Shown here one piece after another: positions 24,701 to 39,700 of a stretch of DNA of 64,000 bases. The notes beneath the pieces were generated by a model. That model made no database searches. It was given only the letters and a program-made list of their open reading frames with translations, and was not told where the DNA came from. Numbering within the stretch: position 1 is the first letter of the stretch; the number at the start of each line of letters is the position of its first letter. Source of the stretch: Valencia hispanica (lineage: Eukaryota; Chordata; Actinopteri; Cyprinodontiformes; Valenciidae). The stretch is taken from contig OY747721.1 in the NCBI GenBank assembly GCA_963556495.2, forward strand, positions 10,742,649-10,806,648, given 5' to 3'. A program made the translations under genes and the position numbers.

Positions 24701-27700
24701 TGCTTTCTCAGCTTGATGGCAATGATATGACCCTTCTTAAAACAGACAGACATCTTTTCCACAACCACGGGATGTGGTCGTGAAATTTGAATCTCGTACC
24801 CATTTCCTTAGTTAAATCCAGGTGGTGACTTTTATTTTGGCCAGGCAGTGTAAACTCCTCATCTGAAAACAGATTTTTGTAATCATGAAAGTTAGGTTTG
24901 TTGGAGGATTTGAAACATTTAAGTGTAGCTAAAAAGCAACAACAGAACAACAGAAATCTGCAAGTGGAAAGTACTTTCTCACAGCACTGTCCGTAAATGC
25001 AATTTGGTGCTTAAAATAGAGTTAATAGTGTCTTTTTCAGCGGATATGGGATTGCGAACAGGTCTCTCACCCTCCTTTGGGCAGTTTTCCATCCTCTAGG
25101 AACAAAGCCCAGATCTGATGGGTCCCTGCCATGGCTAAACACAGCACGTTGTCCTCAGCACCGCCTACACATAAGATTGAACCCCAAACCCCCATCCCAC
25201 AAAAAAAGCTGTAAATTTGGAACATGAAAATGCGTACCATAGAGTCCAGCCATCTAAAAGTCAGCATCAATATCATTAAAACACAATTTTCATTAGAAAG
25301 CAGAAAGACTTATTTTCCAAGTGTGGAAGGTGTCTTTTAACAAGTGAGGAAAATGATCAGAGGTTAATTATAAACTTACTCACATAAAACAGTAAATAAG
25401 TCTACTTTAGAGATTTGCAAACTTTGCTACATTCTGGCTGAAAAACAAACTTTATATGAAGGGTAAGAGATTTTTCTTCTAAGGAAGGAAGCATATTGAG
25501 TTAAGTGAATGCTGAAGAAATTTTGATTGCTCATGGTTGAAGAATAAAATATAAGAATCTGGATAGACTGAACACTGAGGTCAAGCAAAGGTATTAGATT
25601 TATTTGTGAGAATGTGACAACTTTATGTACTTTTGATTTGCAAAGCTCTAAGTTTGAACTGATCATTGTTCTTTATGGAGTCACTAAAATTAAATTGAGA
25701 AATTGGCAGAGATTCATTACCGCTGCAACACTGAGTTGAAACACTCAGTTTCATCCCGCCTCTAAAAACCTCCTAACAATACTACAAAAAATTACTTTAT
25801 TTACTCAAAGTCCAACCTTTTCCCCGGTCAGTGAACCCACCATGGCTGAGCACTGAAGTCAAGCTAGTAACGGAGGGAAGAAGACTCGTTTTACTGCAAA
25901 CCTGATTCACATAAACTTCTGTTCTCACACACAGTGTGACATAACCTCTGCTCGTAATACATGTACCGGTAATTAACCATTGAGACACCTTTAACAATGA
26001 CACTGTTCAACCATAGGCCCAAAATGTTCCCGCTCACAAAGCTTGTAAAAATATAACATTTTTAGTGCATATTGTTTTTACTTCATACCTAAAACAAATA
26101 TTTTCAAAACAATTTTTTATATTTTCATGCTCTTTTTGTTATAAGAACCCCCAATTTTTGGGGAATGGGAAAAAACACAAAATATAGAATATAATCCAAA
26201 ACAATTTGCACAGTGGAATATGTAGGACAAGGCTATCCCAGCCTTAACTAGACTAAGAAGTTATATCACTGATTTTGACACACTATTTGTATTGGAGCAG
26301 TTATATATCTTATGAAAAACACTTCCTCTCATAAAAGTATGTTAAAATTGTTGAATCTAGATTTTTCAAATCTGGACTAAAATATAAAAAAAAATATTAT
26401 TTGTTGATATTCTTTGTGTTTATGCCCTTTCTGACATAAGGAACAGAATCCCCCCCCTCGATGAGAAAAACAAAAAATATTCAATAATTTCCAAAAATGA
26501 GAGGCAAAGTGGGATATTTGGGATGAGGTCATTATAGCCTAAATAGTCGATAAAAGCAATAATTTGCATCTTTTTTTTCTCCACAGTGTTTAAACATTAG
26601 TTTCCAAAAGGTTCCGCTGCTAACAAAAGTGTAATGAAAATGTAATAAATATCTTCATTTTCCTTTCTTTTCCAGATTGTACAGGAATTCTAATTTTCTG
26701 AAACAAAAAACAAAAACAGGAAGTTTTAAAAATAGCTGTTGAGTTCATTGATCCTTTCTGGCCTCTGGAGTGCTGGGAAATGCAGGGATAAAGCGAACTT
26801 CCGACGATTGGTTTCATATTAACAAGTGATGTATGAATCACATGCCCTTCAAGAAACCATCTAACAGGCAGGCAGTAAATCTCAAAGTAGTCACTTTAAG
26901 TTGCTAACAGATTTTTTTCTCTTCACCTTTATCTCTATCTGCATGAAACCTGCTCTGCAAAGAAAGCAGGCTTGATAAAGTCTAGACAATATGAGAGATC
27001 AGATGGATTTAGGAATTATTGATGGATGAGAAGGATGTGGAGGGAATACAAAAACAGGACAGAGGGGAAGCTGTCTGGCAGGAGAAAAAGAGAAAGGTCA
27101 GATGAAGAAGAGGAGAAAAATATTGCCCGTCCACTTCCAGGCAGAGCGGATAGCAGAAACTCACCGGCAGTGCCGAGCGTCACATCCCAAGGAGAGCTGA
27201 TTGGCTGGTGGGGTCCCATTGCCCCACCCTCCTTGTCTGTCCCCTGTGCGCCTACACCGGCGAGAGTGCTGACTCGTCCCTGCGCCAGGTCAACCTAACA
27301 CGTTGACATAAAACAAAGACAGAAAGGCAACCGTTAACATGCAAGCATTACCAAAAACCTCAGCAGCTTCAAGGGACGGAGATGGAGATGATTGCTACCT
27401 TTCGAATTAGGTGGTTTTCAGTGTCGGCCACATATACAGCGTCCCCTTTGATGGCGACGCCCTGTGGGGAGTTGAATAAAGCTTCGGACAAGTCACCATC
27501 TTGTCCGCCTCGTTCAGGTCCTGTAACAGAAAAGCCACAGTTATTACTCATAGAAATGTCCTTCATTGACTGCATTCCTCTAATTAACACCCACAACTGA
27601 TTTAATTGGATTTTATTTAGGAGCATCAGAGTAAAAGGGGCTGAATGAAAAAAGATCTTAATTAGTAAAAAAAAAAAAAAAACACTGAACACAATCTATA

Positions 27701-30700
27701 ATTTTCTGTTCATTTTACGATTATGCTCTACCTAGGGTTGGTCTTTTTTTAAAACCAGTTTACGTTTGAGGTTGTAACATGACATAATATGAAGAGGTGT
27801 GCATACTTTTGCAAGGCGATGGGTATAATTAGCACATTACTGATTAGCAGGTGGCAGTTTCTTGTTAATTTTTTGCCACAAAGATGAGCTAATCAGCGCA
27901 GAAATAAAACCAAGCCGCTACTTTCTTTTTTCTGTTGTTCACACTTAGGCCAGAGCCAAAATAGCAGCGTGTCCTCATCTCTGCTGCTGCCAAACGTCCT
28001 GCTGGTCTCAGGCCAGCACAGTCTACCATGTGGTTCTGTTGGGAGGCACTGAGGCAAAAAGCATCACCTTCACCACCGCCAAAACATTCACAATTATTGC
28101 TCATTATCTGTCAACTTATTACAAAGCCAGAAAGGTGCCAGTATTTCTATATTAGCTACAGTCTACAAAAAACAACTTTAATGTGCATGTGCATTCATCT
28201 GTACCTCAACTCTGGCACACCTCTCTAGTATTTTGCATGTAGGGATTGGACATTTTTGACAGTTTCCCTCTGCAAAATACCTCCAGGTCAGTCGGCCAGG
28301 TGATGAGCATGAGTGAAGACCAATTTTAAAGTCTTGCCACAGATTTGAGTCTGGTCTTTGACTGGGTCATTTTAACACATTAATATGCTTTGATCGAAGC
28401 CATTCCACTGAAGCTCTGGTTGTATGTTTGAAGACCGTATGATTGCAGATCAGACTACAGAGGGATGAATAGAAATGCAAATCAAATTTTTCTGATATGT
28501 ATTTGTAAAAATATGGAAAACAATGGATTCTTTTAGTTCACAATTATGAGCTACTTGGTGTTGGTCATATAAAATCCCATCAAAATAAATTGAAGGTTCT
28601 GGTTGTACTGTGATCAAACAGACTCTTTACCTCCTACAACATGTAGCAGCTGCCCAGTAGTAGAAGACACCACCAGGATCCTGTGATGGCCCGTGTCTGC
28701 TATAGCCAGCTTTTTGTTGCTGTGATCCACAGCCACCTTTCCGGGAAAGGAAAGGATGCTGGGTGGCAACGAGTCCCTGTACAGCTTGATCCGCACCGAG
28801 TGAGCCTTCAGCTGGGCCTGCTCCTTATAATATCGGAGAGCAGCGTCGGTGAAAAGAGTAAGCCTGTCACTGTGGCCTTCGCCCACCAGGGAGAAGAGCA
28901 AGTTGCCGTGTGGTCCAAGCAGGACCAGTGTGGGCCAGCAGGAGACTTCCAGTTTGTGCCAGAGAGACGCATCATTGTCGTTGACCACTGGGTGGCAGAT
29001 GTCGTAGCGGAGCATGGCGCTCCGGATGTTCTCCAGGACCTTTGGAGGTTGAGAAACAGATACAAAGTGAGATCCTACTAAGAAATTATTTATCCTCTAT
29101 CATGCAAATGTTTCATGGATATTGGTAAGAGAATATGAGCTTTGGGATATAAATCCAAACAAACTAGCGAGAGGAATCTGTGATTACTTCAACTACCTTT
29201 TCGGTCTTACACCGATTAAAACCTGTTGTTAGCTGACAGCTATGTCGACAAATTAGACAAAAGTTACACAACATTTTCATTTTAATCTGAGGTGGAATTA
29301 GAATAATTATTTTAAAAGACAATTTGGGGATAAAACAAGGGTTTATAAGTTTTAGCCAGAAGTCGCTGTTACGATTTACCTGCCAAATGTTTTCAAATGC
29401 AGTCATAAACATACAGCATAACAAGAGGTAGGAATTTATGAAAGGAATTATAGCGCTAAAACATCGAAATCCAAAGTGTCTAGTGTGCAGCTAACATAAT
29501 ATGAGATTTTATTTGCAAAAGTAAGAATGCAAAGGAAATATTTTACTATAAACTTGTTGGTTTTATCTCTGATATTCGTGTTTCTACTTGTTTACATTTT
29601 TTAAAAACTTATAATACAGTGCCCTCTATAATTATCTGACACCTTTTAAGGTTAAAAAGCCTTAAAATCTAATAAAATATAAAATATGGTAGCCTCACAA
29701 CGAAACCTCAACAACCTCACAATGAAAAGAAAATCCAACCTTTCATTTGAGAACATTTATTCAGTGGAGAAAGAAAATCCACAGTCCGAAATAATCGCTT
29801 TTAACAAAAACACAGGTGCCACTTATTGGCTTCCCTGCTGTTGATGCCTTGTACACCGATCAGGCATAACATAACGACCACCAAAAGGCGAAGTGAAAAG
29901 CACTGATTATCTCTTCACAGTGGCACCAGTTAGTGGGTGGGATGTGAGGCAGCAAGTGAACATTTTCTCTTGTATTTTCTCTCTCTCTTGAAAGGTGATG
30001 GATTAGTTAGATTTTTCATGGTAGGATTGAAAATGATTTTTTTCTGGGATGCCTGCTAAACAACCAGTTTGGATCTAGATATCTTCTAATGTTTGTCAGA
30101 GAGACTTTGTGATCCAAAAGATGCCAGTTTGCTGCGGTTCTCCAGCAGTGATTTATTTTTAAGCTACATACCATCCTCCTCACCGTTCATGGTGGCCAGT
30201 TAAACCTGGGTCCTCATTCAGAGTTTTCACAAACTGAGCCATTAATTGTTTTTAATTATAACTATGAGTGTATACATGGACAAGTATATGCAAGTAGCCA
30301 TTTCCTGCCTCATGAGGATCAACACACATCTGCCTTGCTTGGGTGTCATGTTCTTCTGTCTTTTCCATTTTGAGGAGCTGCTCGGCAAAATAGACCTCTG
30401 CGTCAGATCATATCTATATCCAGGGAATAATTACCTAAAAGTTCTAAGATCTTAACAAGTTAAGCATAAAGAAAAGACGTATTTATTTATTACATACCAA
30501 TTATTTATTTGACAAAAACTGGAATGCAAATAAATGTGGTACCAGGGATTTTGTAAAAAAAAAAAAAAGATTAACATGGGACTTTTTCCCCCCACTTGAT
30601 ATATGTACTCAAATTAAAATGGTGTACTTTTTAAAAACTTTCTAGTGGGGTATTATGCTACTGTTTTTTAATGTTTTAAAATGCAGCAAAGCTTTCCCAA

Positions 30701-33700
30701 ACCAGCCTTGCCCAAAGACAAACAAACCAGGACAACACTTACTTTTTCATTGGGGAATTTGGCAGAGTGAACACCGACAATCACCAGTCCATCTGCAAAA
30801 GGGATTAAACAGATAGAGAAAATATTACCCAAACATAAACAGACATTGGCATAGAAAATGGGGTTCAAAACATAACAAGCAAAAACATACACAGAAAGGC
30901 TGTTTATTACTACCGGATATTAATAACTCCTTACACGACTTCCGGATATTTCAGCTTATATAAAACTATGTAACTGAACTTTAGACAAATAGGTAAAACT
31001 TAAATCAAGTTACAGCAGTAGTTTAAATAATTTTACAATCATTTTATTTAAATTAAATGATTATTTTCCCTTCTCACCTCCATTACAAAACCTCCTGACT
31101 CTCTCCCCCACCATATGCAATCCCAGGACTTCTGCAATAAACTTATGTCCTTCTTTGTTTCTAAAATCACAGATATCCATAAACACCTGGATATCTGGTG
31201 TTTCAATAATTCAAGTCATTTCGGACATTATTCATAAATCTAAACCTTCCACATGCCAGCTTGACCCACTCCCCTCCACCCTGGTTAAATCCTGCTGCTC
31301 TTCACTTGCCCCTCTCTTTACTAAGATTATCCACTCCTCCTTAAGCTCCGGTTCAGTCCCCCCTGGACTCAAAACTGCCTCGGTCACACCCATTCTTAAA
31401 AAAATCCCGGCCTGGACCCCAACAACTTCAGTAATCTTCGTCCAATATCCAACTTATCCTTCATATCCAAAATTCTGGAAAAATCTGTTGTTTCTCAACT
31501 CCATAATCATTTGATGTCCAACAGCATCTACGAGCAGTTTCAATCTGGCTTTCGTCCCCTTCACAGCACCGAAACCGCACTCTTCAAAATTACCGATGAC
31601 CTTCTTATGGCTTCTGATTCTGGACTACTTTTCAATTCTCATTCTTCTGGACCTTACAGCGGCCTTTGACACCATTTCTCATAATACCCTCATCAGTATC
31701 ACCCACATTCCCATAGCCTGGTTTACTTCATACATTTCTGATCAAACACAGTTCATACAATTCAAATCTCAGATATCCATTACCTTCCCCGTCTCCGCTG
31801 GAGTGCCCCTAGGCTCTGTATTGGGGCCCCTCCTTTTTATCATCTACATCCTCCCTCTTGGTCACATCCTCCGTAAATACAACATAAAATTCCATTGCTA
31901 CGCGGACGACACTCAGCTCTACCTCTCTACTAAACCATCCTCCTCTCTCCTACCTACCTCCCTCCCCCTCTGTCTCCAAGAAATCGACTCTTGGTTCTCA
32001 TCCAACTTTCTCAAACTGAACAGTTCCAAAACCGAAGTCCTCTTGGTAGGCACACCCCATACTCTCTCCAAAGCCAACAAATTTTCCATTACCATTGATA
32101 ACTCAATTGTCCCTCCCTCCCCTCAGGTTAAGAGTCTGGGTGTCATCCTTGACAGCACTCTGTCCTTCCAGTCTCACATTAATAGCATCACCCGGTCTGC
32201 CTACTTCCACCTGCGTAATGTCTCCCGTCTCCGTCCCTCTCTCACTCCCCAAACTACCGCCATCCTGGTTCACAGCCTCGTCACGTCTCGGAAAGATTAC
32301 TGCAACTCACTCCTGTTTGGTCTCCCTAATAAGTCCCTCCAGAAACTGCAGCTCCTCCAGAACTCTGCTGCACGGATGATTACTCGGACTCCCGTCACTC
32401 ATCATATCACTCCCATCCTGCAACAACTTCACTGGCTTCCCGTCAAACAGAGGATCATCTTTAAAATACTTCTCATCCCCTTCAAAGTAGTCCATAACAT
32501 GGCTCCTCCATACATCTCCGATCTCCTCCAATTAAACATCCCGACCCATTCACTCCGATCCTCCCACACCTGCCAGCTTTCCGTCCCCCCTGCCCGTCTT
32601 GTCACAACGGGGAGCGTTTAGTCGCTCTACTCCCCATCTCTGTAATTCTCTCCCTCCTGACCTCCGTACCATGGACTCATTTCACCTTTTCAAGTCCAAA
32701 CTCAAAACTCTTCTGTTCAGTCATATTCCACCTGACCCATATCAGCTCAATGTTGTCTTGCCGCGGTATTTCTCTTATTTATGTTATTTTTTTTTACACT
32801 TATTTTACTGTTTTTAATGTACAGTGTCCTTGGGTGTCCTGATAAGGCGCTTTCAAATAAAATGTATTATTATTAAATTACAGGGCCTTCATTTTTCCAT
32901 TATCTTGACCAATAATGAGACCACAACCAAACATATATGAAGGAAAACTGTGCTAACTATTGGTACTTTTTCTTTTAAATTCAAAAATGAAAAAGGGATC
33001 ATTGTAAAGGTTTTAATGCTCCATTTTTTATGGTTATCATTTGTTTTCCAAAAGCACAAACACACTTGTTTCTCCAACATCAAGTGTCATGAAATGATTT
33101 GTAACTTAGCCAACAACAACGGAGAATGCGACTTTTTGATGCTGGTTTGGGGGAAAACCTTTCTGTGATGCTAAAACTCTCATGGGAGAAACTTCAAAGA
33201 GAACAAAAGGGGTTTCCTTCCTGTTTCTTAATGAGTGTCGGACAATGCACTGAAACATGCTCCCTTTTTTGTAAAGTTTTCTCACATTCAAAACCTACAG
33301 CGCTGAATGTAAAGACATGTGAAATCTACATCATCAGTTGGACCATTTCTTGAAAGCTCTAAGTGGTACACAAGGATAAAATGTCAGTATTCCCAGACAT
33401 TATTTAGACTCTTTGTCTCTTTATAGTAATCTTTATAAGCATCATTGCAAACTTTTAAATAGTAAAAGTCAGTAAAATAAAAGACTGAAATGAAATCAGT
33501 TTAAAGGGCAAATATCATCATAACTGCATAGCTATTAAATACTGAAAGTATGCAACAAAGAAAAAAGCAAAATTGGCCTTTCGATCGTTTTTTACAACAG
33601 ACAAGTTACTTTAAATCTACTTTCCGACATCAAAAAAGCCTTTGTGGCCATGCCTCTCTTTAAAAACAGGAAGTGAGCACCATCATGATGTGTAATCTGC

Positions 33701-36700
33701 ATCCAAAGTGTCTGATTTACTACGGTTGTATGAAGAAAATTAACTATTTCCATGATGAAGAAAATTATCCTCAACAGGAACATGTCAAAGGGATGGGCGG
33801 CCATTAACTGCCAACAAAGGATTATGATTTTTTTTTTTATGGACACAGGAAGGTTCACGGTACGGCTAGCTAAACAGCCACACCACTGAGGTGCAGCAGC
33901 TGTTGTTTGTAAGCATAAAGTTTATCAGGTAAGAGTATGCTTTTTTTTCTACGCAGGCTTTTACTATTTATTGTCATCTGTCAGTACAAATGATTTACTG
34001 CTGTGCACTGATCACATAAAATCTTCAAACAATCCTATTTCCTGTTTAGACATGAAAGTTAGAGCTCACAGCAACACATTTTTTCCTCTGTGTCTGAGCC
34101 AAATTAAGACAAGCTTGCTGATACAGTCTGATTGTATATGCTCCATTACTTTTTAAGGTCAAACAATATCTATAGATGGACCTCTACAGTTCCAGTGGTG
34201 TGAAAAAGGGTGTCTTTGAAACAGTGATTTAACAACTGTAGTCCGGTTAAATCCTCACAAGTAAAGCATCCACCGATTATGGAGAGAAAAGTGACACACA
34301 ACCACTGCATGGCTCGCTTTTATAATAGGATATTCTGGCAACACTGTTGTTGAGAGGATGTCTGTGCATATCAAAGTAACAGAAGCAGCGCAGAAATAAC
34401 AATTTCTAACCTTAACGCTTCCAGAACTTTTAGCATTTTGGTTTTAGTTCTTTTCACCAGCAGTCATTTCATCATGGTGCTGATTTACAGGCAGACCAGG
34501 CTTGGGATAAATACTTTTCTTAACAATTTTAGTGTGCTGGTCAGTTAGAACTCCAGGCTAATGCTCTAAGACTTTCTCTTGATTTCTGAAACATGGCCTT
34601 ACATTTGGAAAAAAATTTTAATGGAAATAAGAGTTGCATCTAGAATATAACAAATTAAATTAAAAAACTGCCATAGGTATAACTAGGGCTGGGCAATATG
34701 GCCTCAAATCTATATTGCGATATAATCTAAAGCATGTGAGGTAACGATATCTATTGCGATATATTCTTTTCTTTATATCAAAATGACAGTTTATGAACAT
34801 TCTCACTTTCCAGATACATTTCAGCAGAACCACTTCAAAAGAAGTTTAGAATGTCATTTAAAGAACATTTATTGAGCAAAACGCATTTAAAAAATATTCA
34901 AATCTTTTTTCCAAAAAAAATTAAAAACACAAAAATTCTCACAACATAACAATGAAGACATTTTAAATAAATTGAAAGCAAAATGTTATTAAAAAACACA
35001 AAAAACACAAAATTGTCTGCTTTCCTGGTTACTTATTTATAAATTTAATACCGCACAAAAATAAACCTGCAAATATTTGAATTAAAAATGCTTCAAGTTC
35101 AACTGTTTTTTCCCCTATTAAATGGAAAACAACACATTTTAAACTTGCAATATGTCGTGTAAAGACGAACACTGAACACCAGTATTTATCCTCCTTGATG
35201 ACATCATCAAAATGTGCAATCGGGGTAGGCCGGTATAGTCAAAATCTCTACCTTTGGATAAATTTATATCATTTCTACCTTATACCTTTTATACTACCCA
35301 CCACTAGAGATAACTTAATAAAATGCAGCATAAACTGCAAATAGGAGCAGACAGTTTATGTTCCTCTCAATTTGTCTCAAAAGCGAAAAAATGATTGTAC
35401 ATTTAGATTTAGTCTGGACACTGTCTATGAGCTATTCTGGGCTTTATAAACGAACACGTTATAAAGCAAACAGCCTTTATACACCCATATTGGTTCAGTT
35501 AAGCTTGGTCCTTATGACAGAAATAAAAACTTCCACTGTAAACAGATCCAACTTGCCACTTCCTTAAGCGTTCAGCTCCAAAGGCTCACACTCTCTGCTC
35601 ACTTCTGTCCCTTACAACCTCTGCCAAACAGTGTAGTACCAGCAACAGATTGTAGTGACAGTGGGAGGGTGCGTGAGCGGACTGTGGGAGTGAATGGACT
35701 GGGTGGCTCCCACACCTCACCGACCAGAGCTGCAAACAAAATGTACCCGAATCAGTGCCAAAGATAAGCGCAGCACTGACACTGCGCTCTGAGGGCTGCC
35801 AGGCTCACAACTCATTATAAACACGGCTAGTGAGATGATCTCTGAAATAAAGTTTCTGCAGGATTAAGAAAGTAAATTAAACAATTCCCATTACAGAACA
35901 CAGCAATATTATATTGCATTGACATTTATCATTTAGTAACAGGAATGAGTCTCTGTGTGCGGTGACATTTTTTTCTGTTTTTAAAATTGGGATCAACAAA
36001 TGAGCTTCAGGGTGCATTTTGTCCTTGATTCACATTAAAACAGAAAGAGAAATGTGGGATAAACAAAGTAATAAACACATGAATAAATTCTACATGTGCA
36101 TTTGATCAAAGTATGATGTTTTGAAAAGACATTTCTAGATTTCATACCTTCAATTTGTCAATTTGTGCTTTTTAATACCTGGTTTAAATCAAACCAATAT
36201 GACCCCTTTACGATGAAACAAACTTTTTTGGACCTTATACATTTTAAATGCATTTAAATTTAAGGTTAAAACCCACAACGAAAACTTGCAAAAGGATGCA
36301 GCAGGTTTTACTTTACAAGCAGCAGGTATTTTGAGTTCATTACTATGAACTACAGCGGTATGGGGAGTCATGCATGAATTATTTTTGGTTACCAGCTCTT
36401 AGCAGCTGAGATAAGGGCCTTCCTGCTCTTGGAGAAGAAGCAGACGGTTTTACTACAGTTCCCCTTCCTAAGTGAGCTTACACATGTTCTGCTGTGTTGT
36501 ATTATGCAGCACATAACAAAACAGCAGCATTTCGTTTTGTTCTAAGGATTCCTACTCGTTTTCCATTTTAAAATGTCTAAATGTCGCAATTGATGTTATT
36601 TTGATCATGCAAGTAGAAATATTTAATGTAATTTTGATTTAGTTGCTCATTTTGGTTGGGGGGTGAGTATAAGGGTGCATCAAATCATAAAAAAAGGTTG

Positions 36701-39700
36701 CAAAACTGTGCATTAAACCAATTTTAGCACCTTAGCCATAGCCAGCCTTGAGAAACATGAAAAGAGCTTGTGGGTTTAGTCAGCAAGAGTTACACTACCA
36801 CAACTACAACTGTGTTGGAGACAAAAAATGTGATTCTGTTGATCGTGAGTCGTTGAAGACTCTGTGATATTGATTTGAGTGACGGGGCTTTAGAAATGAC
36901 CTTTCAGATAGAAAAGTGTGTTTCTGCAGATGGAAAAACGTCCCCATTTTAAAAGGAGGGCCATATTTTATTTTCCATATTTATTTTTTTATTTTTTTAT
37001 TCAAATTCAAAATTACTTTATTAATCCCAAAGGGAAATTAAATGTAGTTGTAACTCATTATCCAAGTTTCCTTAAAGATTTGTTGTAGATGCTGATGGCT
37101 GTGTGCAGGGATGATCTCCTGTAGCACTCCGCAGATCTAAAGAAGCTTCTGACTAAAGACGTTCTGTAGTTGTATGACAGTCTGATGTAGAGGATGCTCA
37201 GGGTTGTCCATAATGTTCATTTTATGAAGAATCCTTTTTTGCACACTAATCTCCAGAGGGTCCTCAGCATCCAACCTGTTTGCCAACGATCTCACATTAC
37301 CCATCATGACTGATGGAGATGGTTTGAACTTCCTCCTTTTCTCTCTCCTCTTTGCTCCTGCTCCATATCCATGACGTCTCCTTTTCAACTCATCAGGGTT
37401 TTGTGGCTGCAGTTAAAGTATTATTTGAGCTTTTGTGATGTTAATCAGCTGCTCCCAGTTGTAAACCACCTTGTTGCCATGGTTATGCATTATAACAAAT
37501 GTCCAAAAATAAAAAAAGTATCAGCAAAAATCCTTCCAGCTGCACCCCATTCAAAACCAGAGAGAACAGTTGTCCAAAAAAAAAAAAAAATTCTGTCGGA
37601 AATAGAGGAATAAAAGTTTATAAAAAGAAAAACAAACAGAATGAAAATAACAGAGCTACTCCAACATGCTGCCACCTTGAGCGATGCAATTCCGGAAATT
37701 GCAGGTGACCATATACTTTACTCAGTTGGCAATATTTTGAGGCAGGCTGTTGATGAACTTCAAATTGTCTTTTAGCTGCTACAGGCAAGATTGATTGAAG
37801 ATAAAAAAAAATTTAATAAAACAAAATGATTAGATAATGTATCCATCTCTACTCTAAAGGGACAGCCTATTGTTGAGAGAATTATCCTACAAATATTTGA
37901 GTACTTGGTTGGATAATATGCACATCGACCATTTAGCTTCATTAATCAGTTTGAAATTTATCGCATTTGTGTTTCCATGACAGGTTTAAAACATGACCTG
38001 GGAGGAAATTAAGTCTTATTTTAATTAGTAAACGCAGAGTCTGCTTCTCAAAAGAAGCGTGGCGCTGAAGACATAAAATGTATCCACTGGGATAAATGTA
38101 AGAGTTTTCAGGCTGAATCGGAGAGTAAAGAGTTTCAAGAAGGATAATGACCGAAAGAGGAACACTACGGCGTACAGCTCAACACAATAAGGGCAGTCCT
38201 CTATTAGCTGCTAAATCTGACCCCAAAGAAGTATGAAAGAACAAGACAGCAGTTAGATTTTAATAAAAAGGTGTTATATTACCTCTAAGAAAACTTGAAT
38301 TTTTATCGGTCTGAGAAGCACCTCTCAGTAAAAGTGGTTGGGATGACTGCTTTATGCAATCCATTAAATTATCCTCTTGCAGACCAGCATTCAAATTAGG
38401 CAGCATGTGGCTGTAATTTCACTGCTTCTGATAATACTTTGATTTATGTTTGATCTACTTCAACCAACTTCTATAAAAACTTAGGCAGCAAATTTGTTCC
38501 AGAGGAAACAGAAGGCAAATTATGACAACTGCTGACATTCTTTTTTTTTTCACATAAGAAGTTGCATTTTACTAAGAACTCGATGAAGGATGTCGGATCA
38601 TCAGAAAAAAAATGCTTAACTCCTAATCTATATCCTCCACAAACATCCTCGATCAGATGCACAACTCTTTGGTGTGTCTTAGTATTTGTGTACAGCTCAG
38701 TGGAAACTGAGTAAGAATGATGTAGCTTGCTGTTGAATGCTACATGGTGAGATTTCAGTCTTTTTGTGCCGTGGGGTAAAATGTATTTTAGGTAAAAGCA
38801 TTATTGAAAAAAAACACCTGAATGTTCTCATTATAATTCCAGTATTCACATTATTAGGACCCAATTCAATATCTTGTGAATAGTGTAGTGGGTTTTTGTC
38901 CCCATCATTTATCTGCAAATTAGACCCCCCCCCCCCCCCCCCCCCAACATCCCTGTTGCCATGGTTACTTTCTATCCTTTTCCACAATCACAATCCCTGC
39001 AACAAGGCTACCCCATTAATTAGCATTTTTCATGGGCATGCACACACACACACACACACACACAGCATGCACAGACCTTCAACAGAGTGTCTCTTCTCCA
39101 GCTGGTGCAGGTCAGGGAGGATGTGCATGCAGTTGATGCAGCAGTAAGTGAAGAAGTCCAGCAGCACGACTTTACCGGCCAGCTCCTTGCTCAAAGATAG
39201 CGGCTCCTCAGTGTTCAGCCACTCTAGGCCTGAAAGAAATCGTAGGAAGCAATAAAGCTTATATCTCTGGGCAATTTTATTAGATTGCTTACTATTTGAG
39301 CAAAAAAATATACATGGATATGTTCACTCGCACACAGGTACATCTCAGTTAATTCGAATACAACTTAAAAGTTAATCAATTTCTTTGATACAATTTATAT
39401 TTAATGGGCTGTGCTTCACAAAACTGCAAAGGATCCAGTTATCTCTGCACTTATTCTACCACACTTTTTCCTTTCACTCTGTTTTCCATTAAAGCACTCT
39501 GAACTGCTTTTTTCCTGTGATTATTTGGGCCATAACATGTAAGTATTACATTTTTGTAATGGTTTCATTCGTCCCAAAATTATCCATACCTCTTGTAGAT
39601 TTAGGTGCAAAGTAATCTTTTAATTTTACAAACATGTTTCTTCTGACTGGAAGCAATATAATTTAGGAGCGGCCCGGAGTACCAACTTAATTCTGATAGA

